This document shows positions 8,075 through 18,355 of a stretch of DNA of 64,000 nucleotides, one piece after another (the stretch's first letter is position 1; each line of letters begins with the position of its first letter). The DNA lies in NCBI RefSeq assembly GCF_022829445.1, contig NZ_JAKSXY010000073.1, positions 1 through 64,000 of the forward strand, written 5' to 3'. A program made the translations under genes and the position numbers. The notes beneath the pieces were generated by a model that was given only the letters and a program-made list of their open reading frames with translations, had not been told where the DNA came from and did not search any database. Source of the DNA: Methylobacterium sp. J-068. GTDB taxonomy: Bacteria > Pseudomonadota > Alphaproteobacteria > Rhizobiales > Beijerinckiaceae.

Positions 8075-8455
8075 TCAGCGAATCCGGAAGGGCTCCAGAT
8101 CTTTCGATGCGCGCCGACGCGCGGCGATCTGGGACCGGACCTGGACGGGCGAGAGACGCGGCGGCTCCAGGGAAGCGGCCGGAGGGAAGGCTTCGGAAGC
8201 CCCTTGCGGCGTCCCGCTCCTGCGCGTCATGCCCGAGCCGGCATGCACCTGGCGGCGCACGCGGCGCCCGGCCTTCCGGTCCCACAGGAGCGCGAGGCGC
8301 GTGACGATCCGGTCGAGCAGCCACAGGAGCGCCGACAGGATGATCGCGAGGCTGCAAGCCACCCCGATCAGCAGGCCACAGAGCCCCGGCGCTGGGAAGA
8401 CCATCAGGCTGATCAGACCGATCGTGGCAAGCAGCGGAATCGTCTTCGCCGTCAT
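8075..8455 (-). CDS. Small membrane protein of unknown function
   Basis: Unrecognised protein of 126 residues. After the first few residues two hydrophobic segments (about 6-25 and 28-50) form one or two membrane passes. The cytoplasmic-looking tail is basic and rich in Arg, Pro and Ser and has no known motif. The ATG at 8455 is preceded by GGAGGG at good spacing. Convergent with the MarR gene, 44 bp apart. No function can be inferred. Confidence 0.5.
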   Translation of the reverse strand: MTAKTIPLLATIGLISLMVFPAPGLCGLLIGVACSLAIILSALLWLLDRIVTRLALLWDRKAGRRVRRQVHAGSGMTRRSGTPQGASEAFPPAASLEPPRLSPVQVRSQIAARRRASKDLEPFRIR

Positions 8456-8681
8456 CGGCCCTCCGCCGAGATCCTTCCGCCGGGTTATGGCGCGTCGAAT
8501 CATAAAATTCTGTCGACGCGCCTCGGAATCGCCGCCGGATTCCATGGGTGGGGCATGATTTTGCCGCCGTGGCGGGTCCGCCCCGACGGCGGCGCGGGTG
8601 TCCGCCGAAAGGTCCCTGTTCTAAAGCTCCGCCGGTCGCGCCATCCGCATCGGGCGGAACGCCGCAAGTCGGGATCGAATC

Positions 8682-9599
8682 GTGTTGCAAGAGACGGGGG
8701 CTGAGCCGGCGCCGAGCCGCCACCGGATCGCGCCGAACCGGCGACTGATCGGCATTGCCCTGATGTGCGGAACGCTGGCGTTCTTCGCCTGCCTCGACGC
8801 CTCGGCCAAGACGCTCGCCGGGATGGGCGTCGACCCGCTTCTCTCGACGTTCATGCGCTACGCGGTGAATGTCGGCCTGGTGCTGATGGTCCTGAACCCG
8901 GTGCGCACGCCCGGCGTCGCGCGCACGAACCGCCTCACCCTGCAGGTCCTGCGCTCCCTGCTGCTGTTCGGCTCGACAGCGCTCAACTTCCTGGCCCTGC
9001 GCAAGCTCCAGCTCGCCGAGACCCTGTCGATCCAGTTCGCGACGCCCCTGATGGTGGCGCTGCTCGCGGGGCCGCTGCTCGGCGAATGGTCGTCGCCGCG
9101 CCGGCTCGTGGCGGTGGGGATCGGCTTCCTCGGCGTCCTCGTCATCGTCCGGCCGGGTGTCGGCGCGTTCCAGCCGGCGGTGCTCCTCAGCATCGGCAAC
9201 ATGCTGTGCTACGCGTTCTACGTGCTCACCACGCGCAAGCTGGCGGCGGTCGATTCCACGGCCACCACGGTGTTCTACTCGGGGCTCGCGGGCCTTGCGG
9301 TGATGAGCCCGCTCCTGCCCTGGATCTGGACCACGCCCGCGACCTGGGTCACCTGGGCCCTGCTGATCGGGGTCGGCCTGTTCGGCACGATGGGGCACTG
9401 GCTGCTGGTGCTGGCTCACGCCCGCGCACCCGCCAACGTGCTCGCGCCCTTCATCTACACGCAGCTCGTGTGGTCGCTGATGCTGGGCTACCTCGTCTTC
9501 GGCGACGTGCCGAACCGATGGACGCTGATCGGCGCGTCCATCGTCATTGGCTCGGGCCTCTACCTGCTGGCCCAGGAGCGGCGCCGGCCTCAGCGGTGA
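8682..9599 (+). CDS. DMT-superfamily permease with two EamA domains
   Basis: Integral membrane protein of 305 residues with about ten hydrophobic helices arranged as two EamA repeats. The first half ends near the LSIQFATPLMVALLAGPLLGE motif, and the matching second-half motif is NVLAPFIYTQLVWSLMLGYLVFGD. Proteins of this family export amino acids, purines or other metabolites, and the substrate cannot be told from sequence. The GTG start at 8682 is the first in frame; translation could also begin later at M28 (8763). Confidence 0.85.
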   Translation: MLQETGAEPAPSRHRIAPNRRLIGIALMCGTLAFFACLDASAKTLAGMGVDPLLSTFMRYAVNVGLVLMVLNPVRTPGVARTNRLTLQVLRSLLLFGSTALNFLALRKLQLAETLSIQFATPLMVALLAGPLLGEWSSPRRLVAVGIGFLGVLVIVRPGVGAFQPAVLLSIGNMLCYAFYVLTTRKLAAVDSTATTVFYSGLAGLAVMSPLLPWIWTTPATWVTWALLIGVGLFGTMGHWLLVLAHARAPANVLAPFIYTQLVWSLMLGYLVFGDVPNRWTLIGASIVIGSGLYLLAQERRRPQR

Positions 9600-9853
9600 C
9601 GGCGGTGGTGCCGATGGCGCGAATGCATGCGGGTGCGGTAGGCGCGACGGCCCGGATCGATGCCCAGCGCCCCGTTCACGGTGCCGACCGCACCGCCGAC
9701 GGCGCCGCCGACGATCCCGCCCACCGGACCGGCGACACGATCGCCCTCGGCCGCGCCGCGCCGGATGCCGCCGGGCAATCCCTGCGCTTCGGCGGCGCCG
9801 GACAGGGCGAAGGCGGACAGAACGAGGCTGGCGGCGAGCAGAGCTTTTCTCAT
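9590..9853 (-). CDS. Small secreted glycine-zipper protein
   Basis: Secreted protein of 87 residues. It has a clear signal peptide with probable cleavage after SGAAEA (about residue 23), then a glycine-zipper stretch GPVGGIVGGAVGGAVG (about 42-57) and a His/Arg-rich C-terminus. Glycine zippers of this kind occur in small envelope proteins that insert into or oligomerise at membranes. The ATG at 9853 follows AGGGAGAA at good spacing. It overlaps the 3' end of the EamA gene by 10 bp in convergent orientation. Confidence 0.7.
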   Translation of the reverse strand: MRKALLAASLVLSAFALSGAAEAQGLPGGIRRGAAEGDRVAGPVGGIVGGAVGGAVGTVNGALGIDPGRRAYRTRMHSRHRHHRRHR

Positions 9854-10206
9854 GATGATTCTCCCTGGATCGTTGCGTGCGGGCGACTTACCCGGAGCCC
9901 CGGCAGCGCTCGAACGCGTGCGGGACAACGGCCGAGCTTGAAAAAGGTGGCATCGAACGTTCGCGGTGGTTGACCGGGCGTGAAAGCTCGCTGGTCTCGG
10001 GCCGGCGCCGCTGCTAGAAGCCGCCGCATGTGCGCTCAGGGTGATCCAAGGACGCGGCCCGGCCTGCCGGCTCCGTCCGCGTCGCGAATTATCAGCCCGG
10101 CCTGCGCCTGAGGGCCGCCGCGGCGGACCGATGCGAAGGCCGGGAGGGCGAGGATTCGCCTCCATTCCGCCGGCCCCGGTGGCGCGATCGCCCGCCGACC
10201 GCCTTC
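9854..10206. other. Intergenic region upstream of ileS
   Basis: About 350 bp between the divergent secreted-protein gene and ileS. No gene is credible; open frames here are short or shadow-like. In many proteobacteria ribF sits directly before ileS-lspA, but it is not here. A TTGAAA hexamer at about 9938-9943 on the plus strand could be a -35 element, without a clear -10 partner. No tRNA or other RNA gene was recognised. Confidence 0.4.
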
Positions 10207-13200
10207 ATGACCGACCCCGCGTCAAAGACTTCACAGATCCCCATGAGCGACCAGACCCCCCCCGCCGGTGCGCCCGCCCGCGACTATTCGAAGACCCTGT
10301 TCCTGCCCCGGACCGAATTCCCCATGCGGGCCGGCCTGCCGGTGCGCGAGCCGCTGCTGCTGGAGCGCTGGGCCGCCACCGACCTCTACGGACAGATCCG
10401 CGCGACGGCCGCCGGCCGGCCGAAATTCGTGCTGCACGACGGCCCCCCCTACGCCAACGGCAACATCCACATCGGCACGGCGCTGAACAAGATCCTGAAG
10501 GACGTCATCGTCCGGGCTCAAGGGGCGCTCGGCTACGACGCCAATTACGTGCCGGGCTGGGACTGCCACGGCCTGCCGATCGAGTGGAAGATCGAGGAGC
10601 AGTACCGCGCCAAGGGCCGCAACAAGGACAGCGTACCGGTCCTCGAATTCCGCCAGGAATGCCGGGCCTTCGCCGGCCAGTGGCTCGACACGCAGCGCAG
10701 CGAGTTCAAGCGCCTGGGCGTCACCGGCGACTGGGATCACCCCTACGCCACCATGACGTTCCCGGCGGAGGCCACCATCGCCCGCGAACTCATGACCTTC
10801 GCGACCACCGGCCAGCTCTATCGCGGCTCGAAGCCGGTGATGTGGTCCGTGGTCGAGAAGACCGCGCTCGCCGAGGCCGAGGTCGAGTACGAGGACGTCG
10901 TCAGCGACACCATCTTCGCGGCGTTCCGGCCGACCGCCGGCGCGGCCGGGGATCTGGCGGACGCCCGCGTGGTGATCTGGACCACCACGCCCTGGACCAT
11001 GCCGGGCAACCGCGCCGTGGCCTATTCGAAGCGCGTCGCCTACGGGCTGTACCGGGTGACGGCCGCCGCCGAAGAGAATTGGGCCAAGGTCGGGGACGCC
11101 TACCTCCTCGCCGACACCCTCGCGGTCTCGGTCTTCGCGAGCGCCCGCGTCGAGGGCTTCGAACGCCTGCGCGACGTCACCCCGGCCGAACTCGCCGGCC
11201 TGACCCTGGCGCATCCGCTCGCCGGCCACGTCGCCGGCTACGACTTCCCCGTCCCCCTCCTCGACGGCGACCACGTCACCGACGAGGCCGGCACCGGATT
11301 CGTCCACACGGCCCCGGGCCATGGCCGCGAGGATTTCGAGGTCTGGATGGCCAACGGAAGGGCGCTCGCCGAGCGCGGCATCGACACCCGCATCCCCTAC
11401 ACCGTGGATGCCGATGGTACCCTGACGGAGGACGCGCCCGGTTTCACGGGAAAACTCGTCCTTAACCACAAGGGCGAGAAGGGCGACGCCAACAAGGCGA
11501 TCATCGCCGCCCTCACCGAGGCCGGCACCCTGGTGGCGCGCGGCACCCTCAAGCACAGCTATCCCCATTCCTGGCGCTCGAAGAAGCCCGTCATCTTCCG
11601 CAACACGCCGCAATGGTTCATCGCGATGGACAAGCCGGTGGAATCGCTGGGCAACCGCACCCTGCGCGAGACGGCGCTCCAGGCCATCGACGACACCCAA
11701 TGGGTCCCGCCGCAAGGCAAGAACCGTATCAACGGCATGGTCGGCAACCGCCCCGACTGGGTGGTCTCGCGCCAGCGCGCCTGGGGGGTGCCCATCACGG
11801 TGTTCGTCAAGAAGGGCACCCACGACGTGCTGCGCGACGACCGCGTGAACGCCCGCATCGCGGACGCCTTCGAGGCGGAGGGCGCCGATGCCTGGTTCAC
11901 GGATCCGGACGGCGCCCGCTTCCTGAAGCCCGAGCACGATCCGGCCGACTACGAGAAGGTCACGGACGTCCTCGACGTCTGGTTCGATTCCGGCTCGACC
12001 CACGCCTTCGTGCTCGACGATCCCGAGCAGTTCCCCGGCCTCTCCGGCGTCAAGCGCCGCCGCGACGGCGGCACCGACACGGTGATGTACCTGGAGGGCT
12101 CCGACCAGCATCGCGGCTGGTTCCAATCCTCGCTGCTGGAATCCGCCGGCACGCGCGGGCGCGCACCCTACGACATCGTCCTCACCCACGGGTTCGTGCT
12201 CGACCCCAAGGGCCTGAAGATGTCGAAGTCGAAGGGCAACGTCGTCGCCCCCCAGAACGTCATCAAGGATTCCGGCGCCGACATCCTGCGCCTCTGGGTG
12301 GCGGCCTCCGACTACGCGGACGACCTGCGCATCGGCCCGGAGATCATCAAGACCTTCGCGGAGACCTATCGCAAGCTGCGCAACTCCGTGCGCTGGATGC
12401 TCGGTTCGCTGGCCCATTTCGAGCCCGGCGCGGAGATCGCCCACGCGGATCTGCCCGAACTGGAGCGGCTGATCCGGCACCGGCTGGCCGAACTCGACGG
12501 CGAGATCCGCGAGGCCTACGCGACCTTCGACACCAAGCGGGTGGTGGCGCTCCTCAACGGCTTCATGACCGGCGACCTCTCGGCCTTCTACTTCGACGTC
12601 CGCAAGGACGTGCTCTACTGCGACCCGGCCTCCTCGGCCGTGCGCCGGGCCGCCCTGCAGGTGATCGACGAGACCTTCCGCCGGGTCACGATCTGGCTGG
12701 CGCCCGTGCTGGCCTTCACGGCCGAGGAGGCGTGGCTCGACCGGTATCCGTCGCAGACCGGCTCCGTCCACCTCCAGACGCTGCCGGAGACACCGGCCTC
12801 CTGGCGTGACGAGGCCCTGGCGACCCGCTGGCAGACGATCCGCCGGGTGCGCCGGGTCGTGACCGGCGCCCTGGAGATCGAGCGCACGGCCAAGCGCATC
12901 GGTGCCAGCCTGGAGGCGGCGCCCACCGTCCACATCGCCGATGCCGACCTGCGCGCCATCATCGCGGGCGTCGACTTCGCCGACATCTGCATCACCTCCG
13001 CCATCCGCATCGCGGACGGCGAGGGCCCGGCCGAGGCCTTCCGCCTCGACGACGTGCGCGGCGTCGCGGTGGTCCCGGCCCTGGCCGAGGGCCGCAAATG
13101 CGCCCGCTCCTGGCGGGTGACGCCCGAGGTCGGCAGCGACCCGGATTACCCCGACGTGACGCCGCGCGACGCGCGGGCCCTGCGCGAGTGGGACGCGGCG

Positions 13201-13224
13201 CATCCCGGCACGGACGCCGCGTGA
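10207..13224 (+). CDS. ileS: Isoleucyl-tRNA synthetase
   Basis: Class I aminoacyl-tRNA synthetase of 1005 residues that charges tRNA-Ile. The HIGH-equivalent signature is [11 protein letters not shown] (HIG at 88-90), and the KMSKS loop starts at K671 (LKMSKSKGN). The editing (CP1) domain contains the [11 protein letters not shown] motif around residues 257-267. The C-terminal zinc module of the E. coli enzyme is degenerate: only one Cys of the expected pairs remains in the [10 protein letters not shown] segment. The start could be ATG 10207 or ATG 10243; neither has a strong ribosome binding site. The stop overlaps the lspA start. Confidence 0.97.
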   Translation: MTDPASKTSQIPMSDQTPPAGAPARDYSKTLFLPRTEFPMRAGLPVREPLLLERWAATDLYGQIRATAAGRPKFVLHDGPPYANGNIHIGTALNKILKDVIVRAQGALGYDANYVPGWDCHGLPIEWKIEEQYRAKGRNKDSVPVLEFRQECRAFAGQWLDTQRSEFKRLGVTGDWDHPYATMTFPAEATIARELMTFATTGQLYRGSKPVMWSVVEKTALAEAEVEYEDVVSDTIFAAFRPTAGAAGDLADARVVIWTTTPWTMPGNRAVAYSKRVAYGLYRVTAAAEENWAKVGDAYLLADTLAVSVFASARVEGFERLRDVTPAELAGLTLAHPLAGHVAGYDFPVPLLDGDHVTDEAGTGFVHTAPGHGREDFEVWMANGRALAERGIDTRIPYTVDADGTLTEDAPGFTGKLVLNHKGEKGDANKAIIAALTEAGTLVARGTLKHSYPHSWRSKKPVIFRNTPQWFIAMDKPVESLGNRTLRETALQAIDDTQWVPPQGKNRINGMVGNRPDWVVSRQRAWGVPITVFVKKGTHDVLRDDRVNARIADAFEAEGADAWFTDPDGARFLKPEHDPADYEKVTDVLDVWFDSGSTHAFVLDDPEQFPGLSGVKRRRDGGTDTVMYLEGSDQHRGWFQSSLLESAGTRGRAPYDIVLTHGFVLDPKGLKMSKSKGNVVAPQNVIKDSGADILRLWVAASDYADDLRIGPEIIKTFAETYRKLRNSVRWMLGSLAHFEPGAEIAHADLPELERLIRHRLAELDGEIREAYATFDTKRVVALLNGFMTGDLSAFYFDVRKDVLYCDPASSAVRRAALQVIDETFRRVTIWLAPVLAFTAEEAWLDRYPSQTGSVHLQTLPETPASWRDEALATRWQTIRRVRRVVTGALEIERTAKRIGASLEAAPTVHIADADLRAIIAGVDFADICITSAIRIADGEGPAEAFRLDDVRGVAVVPALAEGRKCARSWRVTPEVGSDPDYPDVTPRDARALREWDAAHPGTDAA

Positions 13225-13742
13225 GCGCCGTCCCGGCGAACCGGAACGGGCGCCCGACCCCGTTCCGCCTCGGCCTCGCGGCGCTCCTCGTCACCCTGAT
13301 CCTCGACCAGGCCTCGAAGCTCGGGCTCTATTTCGGCACCGACCTCGTGCTGACCCAGCCCTGGCGGGTCGCGCCCTTCGCGGACTTCCTCGTGGTCTGG
13401 AACCGGGGCGTGTCCTACGGGATGTTCCAGCAGGAGGGCAGCCTCGGGCGCTGGGTGCTGGTGGCCGTCTCCTGTCTCGCGGCCATCGCCCTGTCGGTCT
13501 GGATGCGGCGGGCCGAATCGCGCCTGCTGGGCCTCGCCCTCGGGCTGGTGGCGGGCGGCGCCATCGGCAACGCCATCGACCGGGCCGCCTACGGCGCGGT
13601 GTTCGATTTCGTGCACCTGCACTGGGGCGGCTGGTCCTGGTACGTGTTCAACGTCGCGGACGCGGCCATCGTCGCGGGCGTGATCGGGCTGATCCTCGAC
13701 AGCCTCTGGCCCGCGCCCCGGCGCACCGGTTCCGAACGTTGA
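13221..13742 (+). CDS. lspA: Lipoprotein signal peptidase II
   Basis: Inner-membrane aspartyl protease that removes signal peptides from prolipoproteins, 173 residues with four hydrophobic helices. Family motifs are DQASK (29-33), NRGVSYGMF (61-69), GNAIDR with catalytic D120, and FNVADA with catalytic D147. The GTG at 13221 overlaps the ileS stop (GTGA), the common ileS-lspA coupling of proteobacteria. The following gene encodes an exported protein that could be functionally linked to outer-membrane biogenesis. Confidence 0.95.
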   Translation: MSAVPANRNGRPTPFRLGLAALLVTLILDQASKLGLYFGTDLVLTQPWRVAPFADFLVVWNRGVSYGMFQQEGSLGRWVLVAVSCLAAIALSVWMRRAESRLLGLALGLVAGGAIGNAIDRAAYGAVFDFVHLHWGGWSWYVFNVADAAIVAGVIGLILDSLWPAPRRTGSER

Positions 13743-13982
13743 GGGCGTGCCCGCATTCCGCCTGGAGATGTGATCCGTAAACCACACCGGGGATCGTTGT
13801 GCGGCCGAGGCTGGTGCGCTGCGGTCAAGGCGCCATACGATCGCCTGAAACCAGGATCAGGCCGCGTTGGGTCGGATCAGGCGGGATCGGATCGGGCAAA
13901 TCGGATTCGGGCGAGTCGGAACGGGATCGCGGGACGACGCGGTCATCCGGGCCCGGCCAACCGGGCGGAGAACGGGGATAGC

Positions 13983-14621
13983 ATGATCGGGCATCGCGGT
14001 TTGCTGATGGTGGTGGCGGGCGTTCTGACCGCCGGAAGCGCGCAGGCGCAACAGGGCGTGTTCATGCGCGACGCCCTCAGCAACATCGGCCTGATCGAGC
14101 CCGAGAAGCCCGCGATCAACTACCGCGAGCGGGCCCCCCTGGTGATGCCGCCCAAGCTCGACAGCAAGGCCCTGCCGGAGCCGCGCAGGCCCGAGGCCTC
14201 GGCCCAGTGGCCGAAGGACCCCGAGATCGTCCAGCGCGAACGCGAGCGCGAGGAGGCCCGCAAGCCGATCGCGCGCGGGACGCAGGGCCGGATGAACGAC
14301 AACAATATGACGCTGTCCATCGACGAGATGCGCGGCGGCCGCCGGGCCGGCGCCCAGGTCCGGACGGAGCCGGGCCGGACCGAGGGTGAGAACGACGACA
14401 GGAATTCGTTCTGGTCGAACCCCTTCGGCTTGCGCTCCGCCGAGGCCCAGGAGCCCTCCGCCGTCGAGCCCGACCGCGACGTGCTGACCGATCCGCCGAC
14501 GGGCTACCGCAAGCCGCCGCGCAAGATCGCGAAGTCGAACGGCGAGCCCGTCAACAACCCCTCGCGCGAGCGCGAGGAATCCGATCCGGGCACCTACCTG
14601 CGCGCACGATCCGCGAACTGA
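13983..14621 (+). CDS. Exported protein, putative DUF3035/BamF-like
   Basis: Exported protein of 212 residues: N-terminal signal sequence with probable cleavage after AQA (about residue 22), then a Pro- and charge-rich, apparently extended chain. The segment RERAPLVMPPKL (48-59) resembles the RAPLxxPP signature of the DUF3035 proteins, which include BamF, an alphaproteobacterial BAM-complex lipoprotein. As I know it, DUF3035 genes lie between lspA and M16 proteases in several alphaproteobacteria, and the same order is seen here. Unlike classical BamF there is no lipobox Cys, so it may be a soluble periplasmic version. The assignment is from pattern and context only. Confidence 0.55.
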   Translation: MIGHRGLLMVVAGVLTAGSAQAQQGVFMRDALSNIGLIEPEKPAINYRERAPLVMPPKLDSKALPEPRRPEASAQWPKDPEIVQREREREEARKPIARGTQGRMNDNNMTLSIDEMRGGRRAGAQVRTEPGRTEGENDDRNSFWSNPFGLRSAEAQEPSAVEPDRDVLTDPPTGYRKPPRKIAKSNGEPVNNPSREREESDPGTYLRARSAN

Positions 14622-14775
14622 GTCCGGGTCCGGGCCGGTGTCGCGTGGGCACCGGTCGCCGTCGAGGACCCACCACGCCCGGCCCCTCCGACGCATGCCC
14701 AGTGGCGCGGGGCCGGCGCAACGCCAACATGAGGCACGGCCCCCGCAAAGGCCGGCCGCGGAAGGATCAGCTTTG

Positions 14776-16155
14776 ATGCATCTGTTCAGGAAGGACACGC
14801 CCCTCTTCGGACCGACGCGCGGCCATGCCAGCGCGGGCCGGGCGGAAGCCGCGCCCTTCGGGCGCTCCGAGGCGGGCGGACCCGAGGTCAGCGCCTTCGC
14901 GCTCGACAATGGCCTCGACGTCGTCGTCGTTCCGGACCACCGCGCCCCCGTCGTGACCCACATGGTGTGGTACCGCAACGGCTCGGCCGATGATCCGCTG
15001 GGCCAGTCCGGCATCGCCCACTTCCTCGAGCACCTGATGTTCAAGGGCACCGAGCGGCACCCGATCGGCGCCTTCTCGAAGGCCGTCTCGGGCCTCGGCG
15101 GCCAGGAAAACGCCTTCACCTCCTACGATTACACCGCCTATTTCCAGCGCGTCGCCCGCGACCATCTCAAGACCATGATGGAATTCGAGGCCGACCGCAT
15201 GACCGGCCTCGTCCTCGACGACGCCGTGGTGGCGCCCGAGCGCGACGTGGTGCTGGAAGAGCGCCGCATGCGGGTCGAGACCGACCCCTCGGCCCAGCTC
15301 TCCGAGGCCATGGCCGCCTCGCTCTTCGTGCATCACCCCTACGGAACGCCGATCATCGGCTGGATGCACGAGATCGAGGAGCTGAATCGCACCCACGCCC
15401 TCGATTACTACAAGCGCTTCTACACGCCGGAGAACGCGATCCTGGTGGTGGCCGGCGACGTGACGCCGGACGACGTCCGCCGCATGGCCGACGACACCTA
15501 TGGCCGCGTCACGCCCCAGGGCGCCCGGCCGCTGCGCATCCGCGCCAGGGAGCCGGAGCCGAGGGCCCTGCGCCGCCTCGCGGTCGCCGACCCCAAGGTC
15601 GAGCAGCCCACCTTGCAGCGGCTCTACCTCACCCCGTCCTGCATCACGGCGCGCGACGGCGAGTGCCACGCGCTCGAACTGCTCGCCGAGGTGATGGGCG
15701 GGGGCTCCACCTCCTACCTCTACCGCAAGCTGGTGATGGAACTCGGCGTCGCCGTGAACGCGGGCGCCTGGTACATGGGCTCGGCCATCGACGACACCCG
15801 CTTCTCGGTCTACGCGATTCCGGCCGAGGGCGTCAGCCTGGAGAAGCTGGAGGAGGAGGTCGACCGCGTCCTGCGCCGCGTCCCCTCCGAGGCCCTGAGC
15901 GCGGAAGCGATCGAGCGGGCCAAGACCCGGCTCGTGGCCGAGACGGTCTATTCCTCCGACAGCCAGTCCTCGCTCGCGCGCATCTACGGATCGGCGCTCG
16001 CCATCGGCGAGTCGATCGAGGAGGTCCGCCGCTGGCCCTCCGACATCGAGGGCGTGACGCAGAGCCGCCTCGCGGCCGTCGCCGAACGCTACCTGACGCC
16101 GTCCCGGTCCGTCACCGGCTACCTGACCAAGGCCCGTGAGGCCGACGCGGCCTGA
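14776..16155 (+). CDS. M16-family zinc metalloprotease, catalytic partner
   Basis: Pitrilysin-type (M16B) peptidase of 459 residues. The inverted zinc motif HFLEH gives ligands H82 and H86 with catalytic E85; the third ligand Glu lies in the VVLEERRM segment about 75 residues downstream. The C-terminal half has the M16C fold with the GGGSTSYLYRKLVMELGVAV segment. No convincing signal peptide is seen at the chosen ATG 14776, which has only a weak aaggat upstream; a longer upstream in-frame start is possible. It forms a pair with the next gene, as in heterodimeric bacterial M16B enzymes. Confidence 0.88.
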   Translation: MHLFRKDTPLFGPTRGHASAGRAEAAPFGRSEAGGPEVSAFALDNGLDVVVVPDHRAPVVTHMVWYRNGSADDPLGQSGIAHFLEHLMFKGTERHPIGAFSKAVSGLGGQENAFTSYDYTAYFQRVARDHLKTMMEFEADRMTGLVLDDAVVAPERDVVLEERRMRVETDPSAQLSEAMAASLFVHHPYGTPIIGWMHEIEELNRTHALDYYKRFYTPENAILVVAGDVTPDDVRRMADDTYGRVTPQGARPLRIRAREPEPRALRRLAVADPKVEQPTLQRLYLTPSCITARDGECHALELLAEVMGGGSTSYLYRKLVMELGVAVNAGAWYMGSAIDDTRFSVYAIPAEGVSLEKLEEEVDRVLRRVPSEALSAEAIERAKTRLVAETVYSSDSQSSLARIYGSALAIGESIEEVRRWPSDIEGVTQSRLAAVAERYLTPSRSVTGYLTKAREADAA

Positions 16156-16224
16156 AGCGGCCGTCCCACGCCCTTCGCGAGGCAGCGGCTTTCGCCCGCG
16201 CCCCCCGCACAGAATGAGGTTTCC

Positions 16225-17520
16225 ATGACCGTGGCCACCACCCATCTGGTCGACAGCACCCGCTCCGCGACGTCGCCGACCCAGGCCGTGCCCGTGGCGG
16301 CCGCCCCCGGCATCGAGGCGTGGCACGTCGAATCCCAGGTGGTGCCCCTGATCGCCCTGGCCTTCACCTTCGAGGGCGGCGCGGCGCAGGACCCGGAGGG
16401 CAAGGCGGGCGTCGCCCAGATGCTCGCCCGCCTCCTCGACGAGGGCGCGGGCGATCTCTCCTCGGACGCCTTCCAGGAACGGCTCGCGGCCCGGGCCATC
16501 GAGCTCTCGTTCCATGCCGGCGCCGACGCGCTGGGCGGCTCGCTCAAGATGCTCGTCAAGCACACCGACGAGGCCATCGAGCTCCTCGCCCTGGCCCTGG
16601 CCAAGCCCCGTCTCGATCCCGACGCGATCGAGCGGGTGCGGGCCCAGACCCTCGCCGGCCTGCGCTACCAGCAGAACGACCCCGGCGTGATGGCCTCGCG
16701 CCGCTTCTTCGCCGAGGCCTATCCGGGCCACGCCTATGCGCGCCCCTCCTCGGGCACGCCGGAGAGCATCGCGGCGATCACCCGCGACGACCTCGTGGCG
16801 ATGCACCGCCGGATCATCGGGCGCGGCGCCGTGAAGGTCGCGGCGGTGGGCGCCATCGACGCGGACCGCCTCGCCGAGGCCCTCGACCGCGCCTTCGGCC
16901 GGCTCGACATGGCCGCCCCCCTCAAGGCCGTGCCCGAGACCCAGGTGCGAAACCTCGGCCAGCGCCACGTGGTCGACCTCGACGTGCCGCAATCGGTGAT
17001 CCGCTTCGGCATGAACGGCGTCGCCTGGCGCGACCCGGACTTCATCCCCGCCTACGTCCTGAACCACATCCTCGGCGGCGGTTCCTTCACCTCGCGCCTG
17101 TTCCAGGAGGTGCGCGAGAAGCGCGGCCTCGCCTACTCGGTGGGCACCTCGCTCGTCAGCCACCGCGCCGCCTCGATGACCTGGGGCTACACCGCCACCA
17201 AGAACGAGCGCGTCGGCGAGGCCCTGTCGGTGATCGGCGAGGAGATCGGCCGCCTCATCACCGAAGGCCCCTCGGACGAGGAGCTGCAGAAAGCCAAGGA
17301 CTATCTCACCGGCTCCTACGCGCTGGGCTTCGATACCTCGACCAAGATCGCCCACCAGCTCGTGCAGATCGCCTTCGAAGGGCTCGGCATGGACTACATC
17401 GCCCGGCGCAACGACCTCGTCACCAACGTGACCCAGGCCGATATCCGCCGCGCCGGCGCCCGCACCTTCGCGGACGGCCGGATGCTGGTGGTGGCCGCCG
17501 GCCGGCCCACGGATTTCTGA
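16225..17520 (+). CDS. M16-family protease-like protein, non-catalytic partner
   Basis: M16B-fold protein of 431 residues. The zinc motif position reads GVAQMLARLLDEG, so the HxxEH ligands are absent, while the Arg/Tyr pair that helps bind substrate is present in EVREKRGLAYSV. Such inactive subunits form heterodimers with a catalytic HxxEH subunit, here almost certainly the product of the gene 69 bp upstream. The start follows an aatgaggtttcc segment with a modest ribosome binding site. Same operon as the preceding genes is likely. Confidence 0.88.
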   Translation: MTVATTHLVDSTRSATSPTQAVPVAAAPGIEAWHVESQVVPLIALAFTFEGGAAQDPEGKAGVAQMLARLLDEGAGDLSSDAFQERLAARAIELSFHAGADALGGSLKMLVKHTDEAIELLALALAKPRLDPDAIERVRAQTLAGLRYQQNDPGVMASRRFFAEAYPGHAYARPSSGTPESIAAITRDDLVAMHRRIIGRGAVKVAAVGAIDADRLAEALDRAFGRLDMAAPLKAVPETQVRNLGQRHVVDLDVPQSVIRFGMNGVAWRDPDFIPAYVLNHILGGGSFTSRLFQEVREKRGLAYSVGTSLVSHRAASMTWGYTATKNERVGEALSVIGEEIGRLITEGPSDEELQKAKDYLTGSYALGFDTSTKIAHQLVQIAFEGLGMDYIARRNDLVTNVTQADIRRAGARTFADGRMLVVAAGRPTDF

Positions 17521-17665
17521 AGGCCACGAAACGAACGGCCGCGGGGCGGGGCGGACGTTGTCCCGCGGCGGACGTTCGGGGCTGTGCGCGGGCATGGCGG
17601 TTGCTAGTTACCGTCCGGGCGCCGACGATGCCGCGCCGCTCACCTTCAAGCTCGGGATCGTCCGA

Positions 17666-18271
17666 ATGACCGCACGCCTCGCCTCCCTGCCGGCCCGCCT
17701 CGCCATCGCGGCGGCGACGGTTCTCGCCGCGACGCCCGCCCTCGCGCATCCGGGTCACGAGGCGGCGTCCGGCCTGTCGCACGGCTTCCTGCACCCCCTG
17801 ACCGGGCTCGACCACGTGCTCGCGATGGTGGCCGTGGGCCTGATCGCGGCGCGCATCGGCGGACGGGCCCTGTACCTCGTGCCCCTGGCCTTCCTCGGCA
17901 TGATGGTGGTCGGCGGGATCCTGGGCGCCGGCGGCATCGCGCTGCCCTTCGTCGAGATCGGCATCGCCCTCTCGGTCGTGGTGCTCGGCGCCTCCCTCGC
18001 CCTGCGGCCCGCCCTGCCGGTCGTCGCCGCCATGGTGCTCGTGGGCGCCTTCGCGGTGTTCCACGGCCATGCCCACGGCGCGGAGATGCCGGAGACCGCC
18101 TCCGGCCTGAGCTACGGCCTCGGCTTCATCGGCGCGACCGCCCTGCTGCATGCGGCCGGGCTCGGTCTCGGCCTCTCCGCCGGCCGCCTGATGCAGAGCC
18201 TGGCCGCGCTTCGGGTGGCCGGAGCCGGCCTCGCGGTGGCGGGCCTCGGCCTCCTCGCCGGCGCCCTCTGA
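17666..18271 (+). CDS. HupE/UreJ-family membrane protein
   Basis: Membrane protein of 201 residues with a cleavable-looking signal sequence ending ALA (about residue 27), then the metal-binding-like HPGHE, and six hydrophobic helices. The motif HPLTGLDHVLAMVAVG is the HupE/UreJ signature, proposed to bind and move Ni or Co. No hydrogenase or urease genes are in the window, so the role is likely general metal uptake. The start was placed at ATG 17666 because the signal peptide begins there; an ATG upstream at 17594 is less likely. Confidence 0.85.
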   Translation: MTARLASLPARLAIAAATVLAATPALAHPGHEAASGLSHGFLHPLTGLDHVLAMVAVGLIAARIGGRALYLVPLAFLGMMVVGGILGAGGIALPFVEIGIALSVVVLGASLALRPALPVVAAMVLVGAFAVFHGHAHGAEMPETASGLSYGLGFIGATALLHAAGLGLGLSAGRLMQSLAALRVAGAGLAVAGLGLLAGAL

Positions 18272-18355
18272 CATCGACACGCCCGACCGATCGCGCGGCC
18301 CCCTTCACGGGGGCCGTTCTGGTTTCGAGCGCCCCTCGCAGATCCGGAATCCCCG

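Noticed and set aside
7365..9419. Minus-strand frame of 684 codons across the MarR and EamA genes
   Set aside because: Translation is shadow-like (HQQ/RRG-rich) and contradicts three genes with clear starts and motifs.
9938..9970. TTGAAA-like promoter before ileS
   Set aside because: No matching -10 element at normal spacing, so not reported as a promoter.
10231..13203. Long open frame of 990 codons antisense to ileS
   Set aside because: Its translation is low-complexity and rich in Gly, Arg, Val and His with no domain, as expected opposite a GC-rich gene; ileS on the other strand is certain.
14767..17595. Minus-strand frame of 942 codons opposite the M16 genes
   Set aside because: Low-complexity antisense translation; the M16 genes are clearly real.
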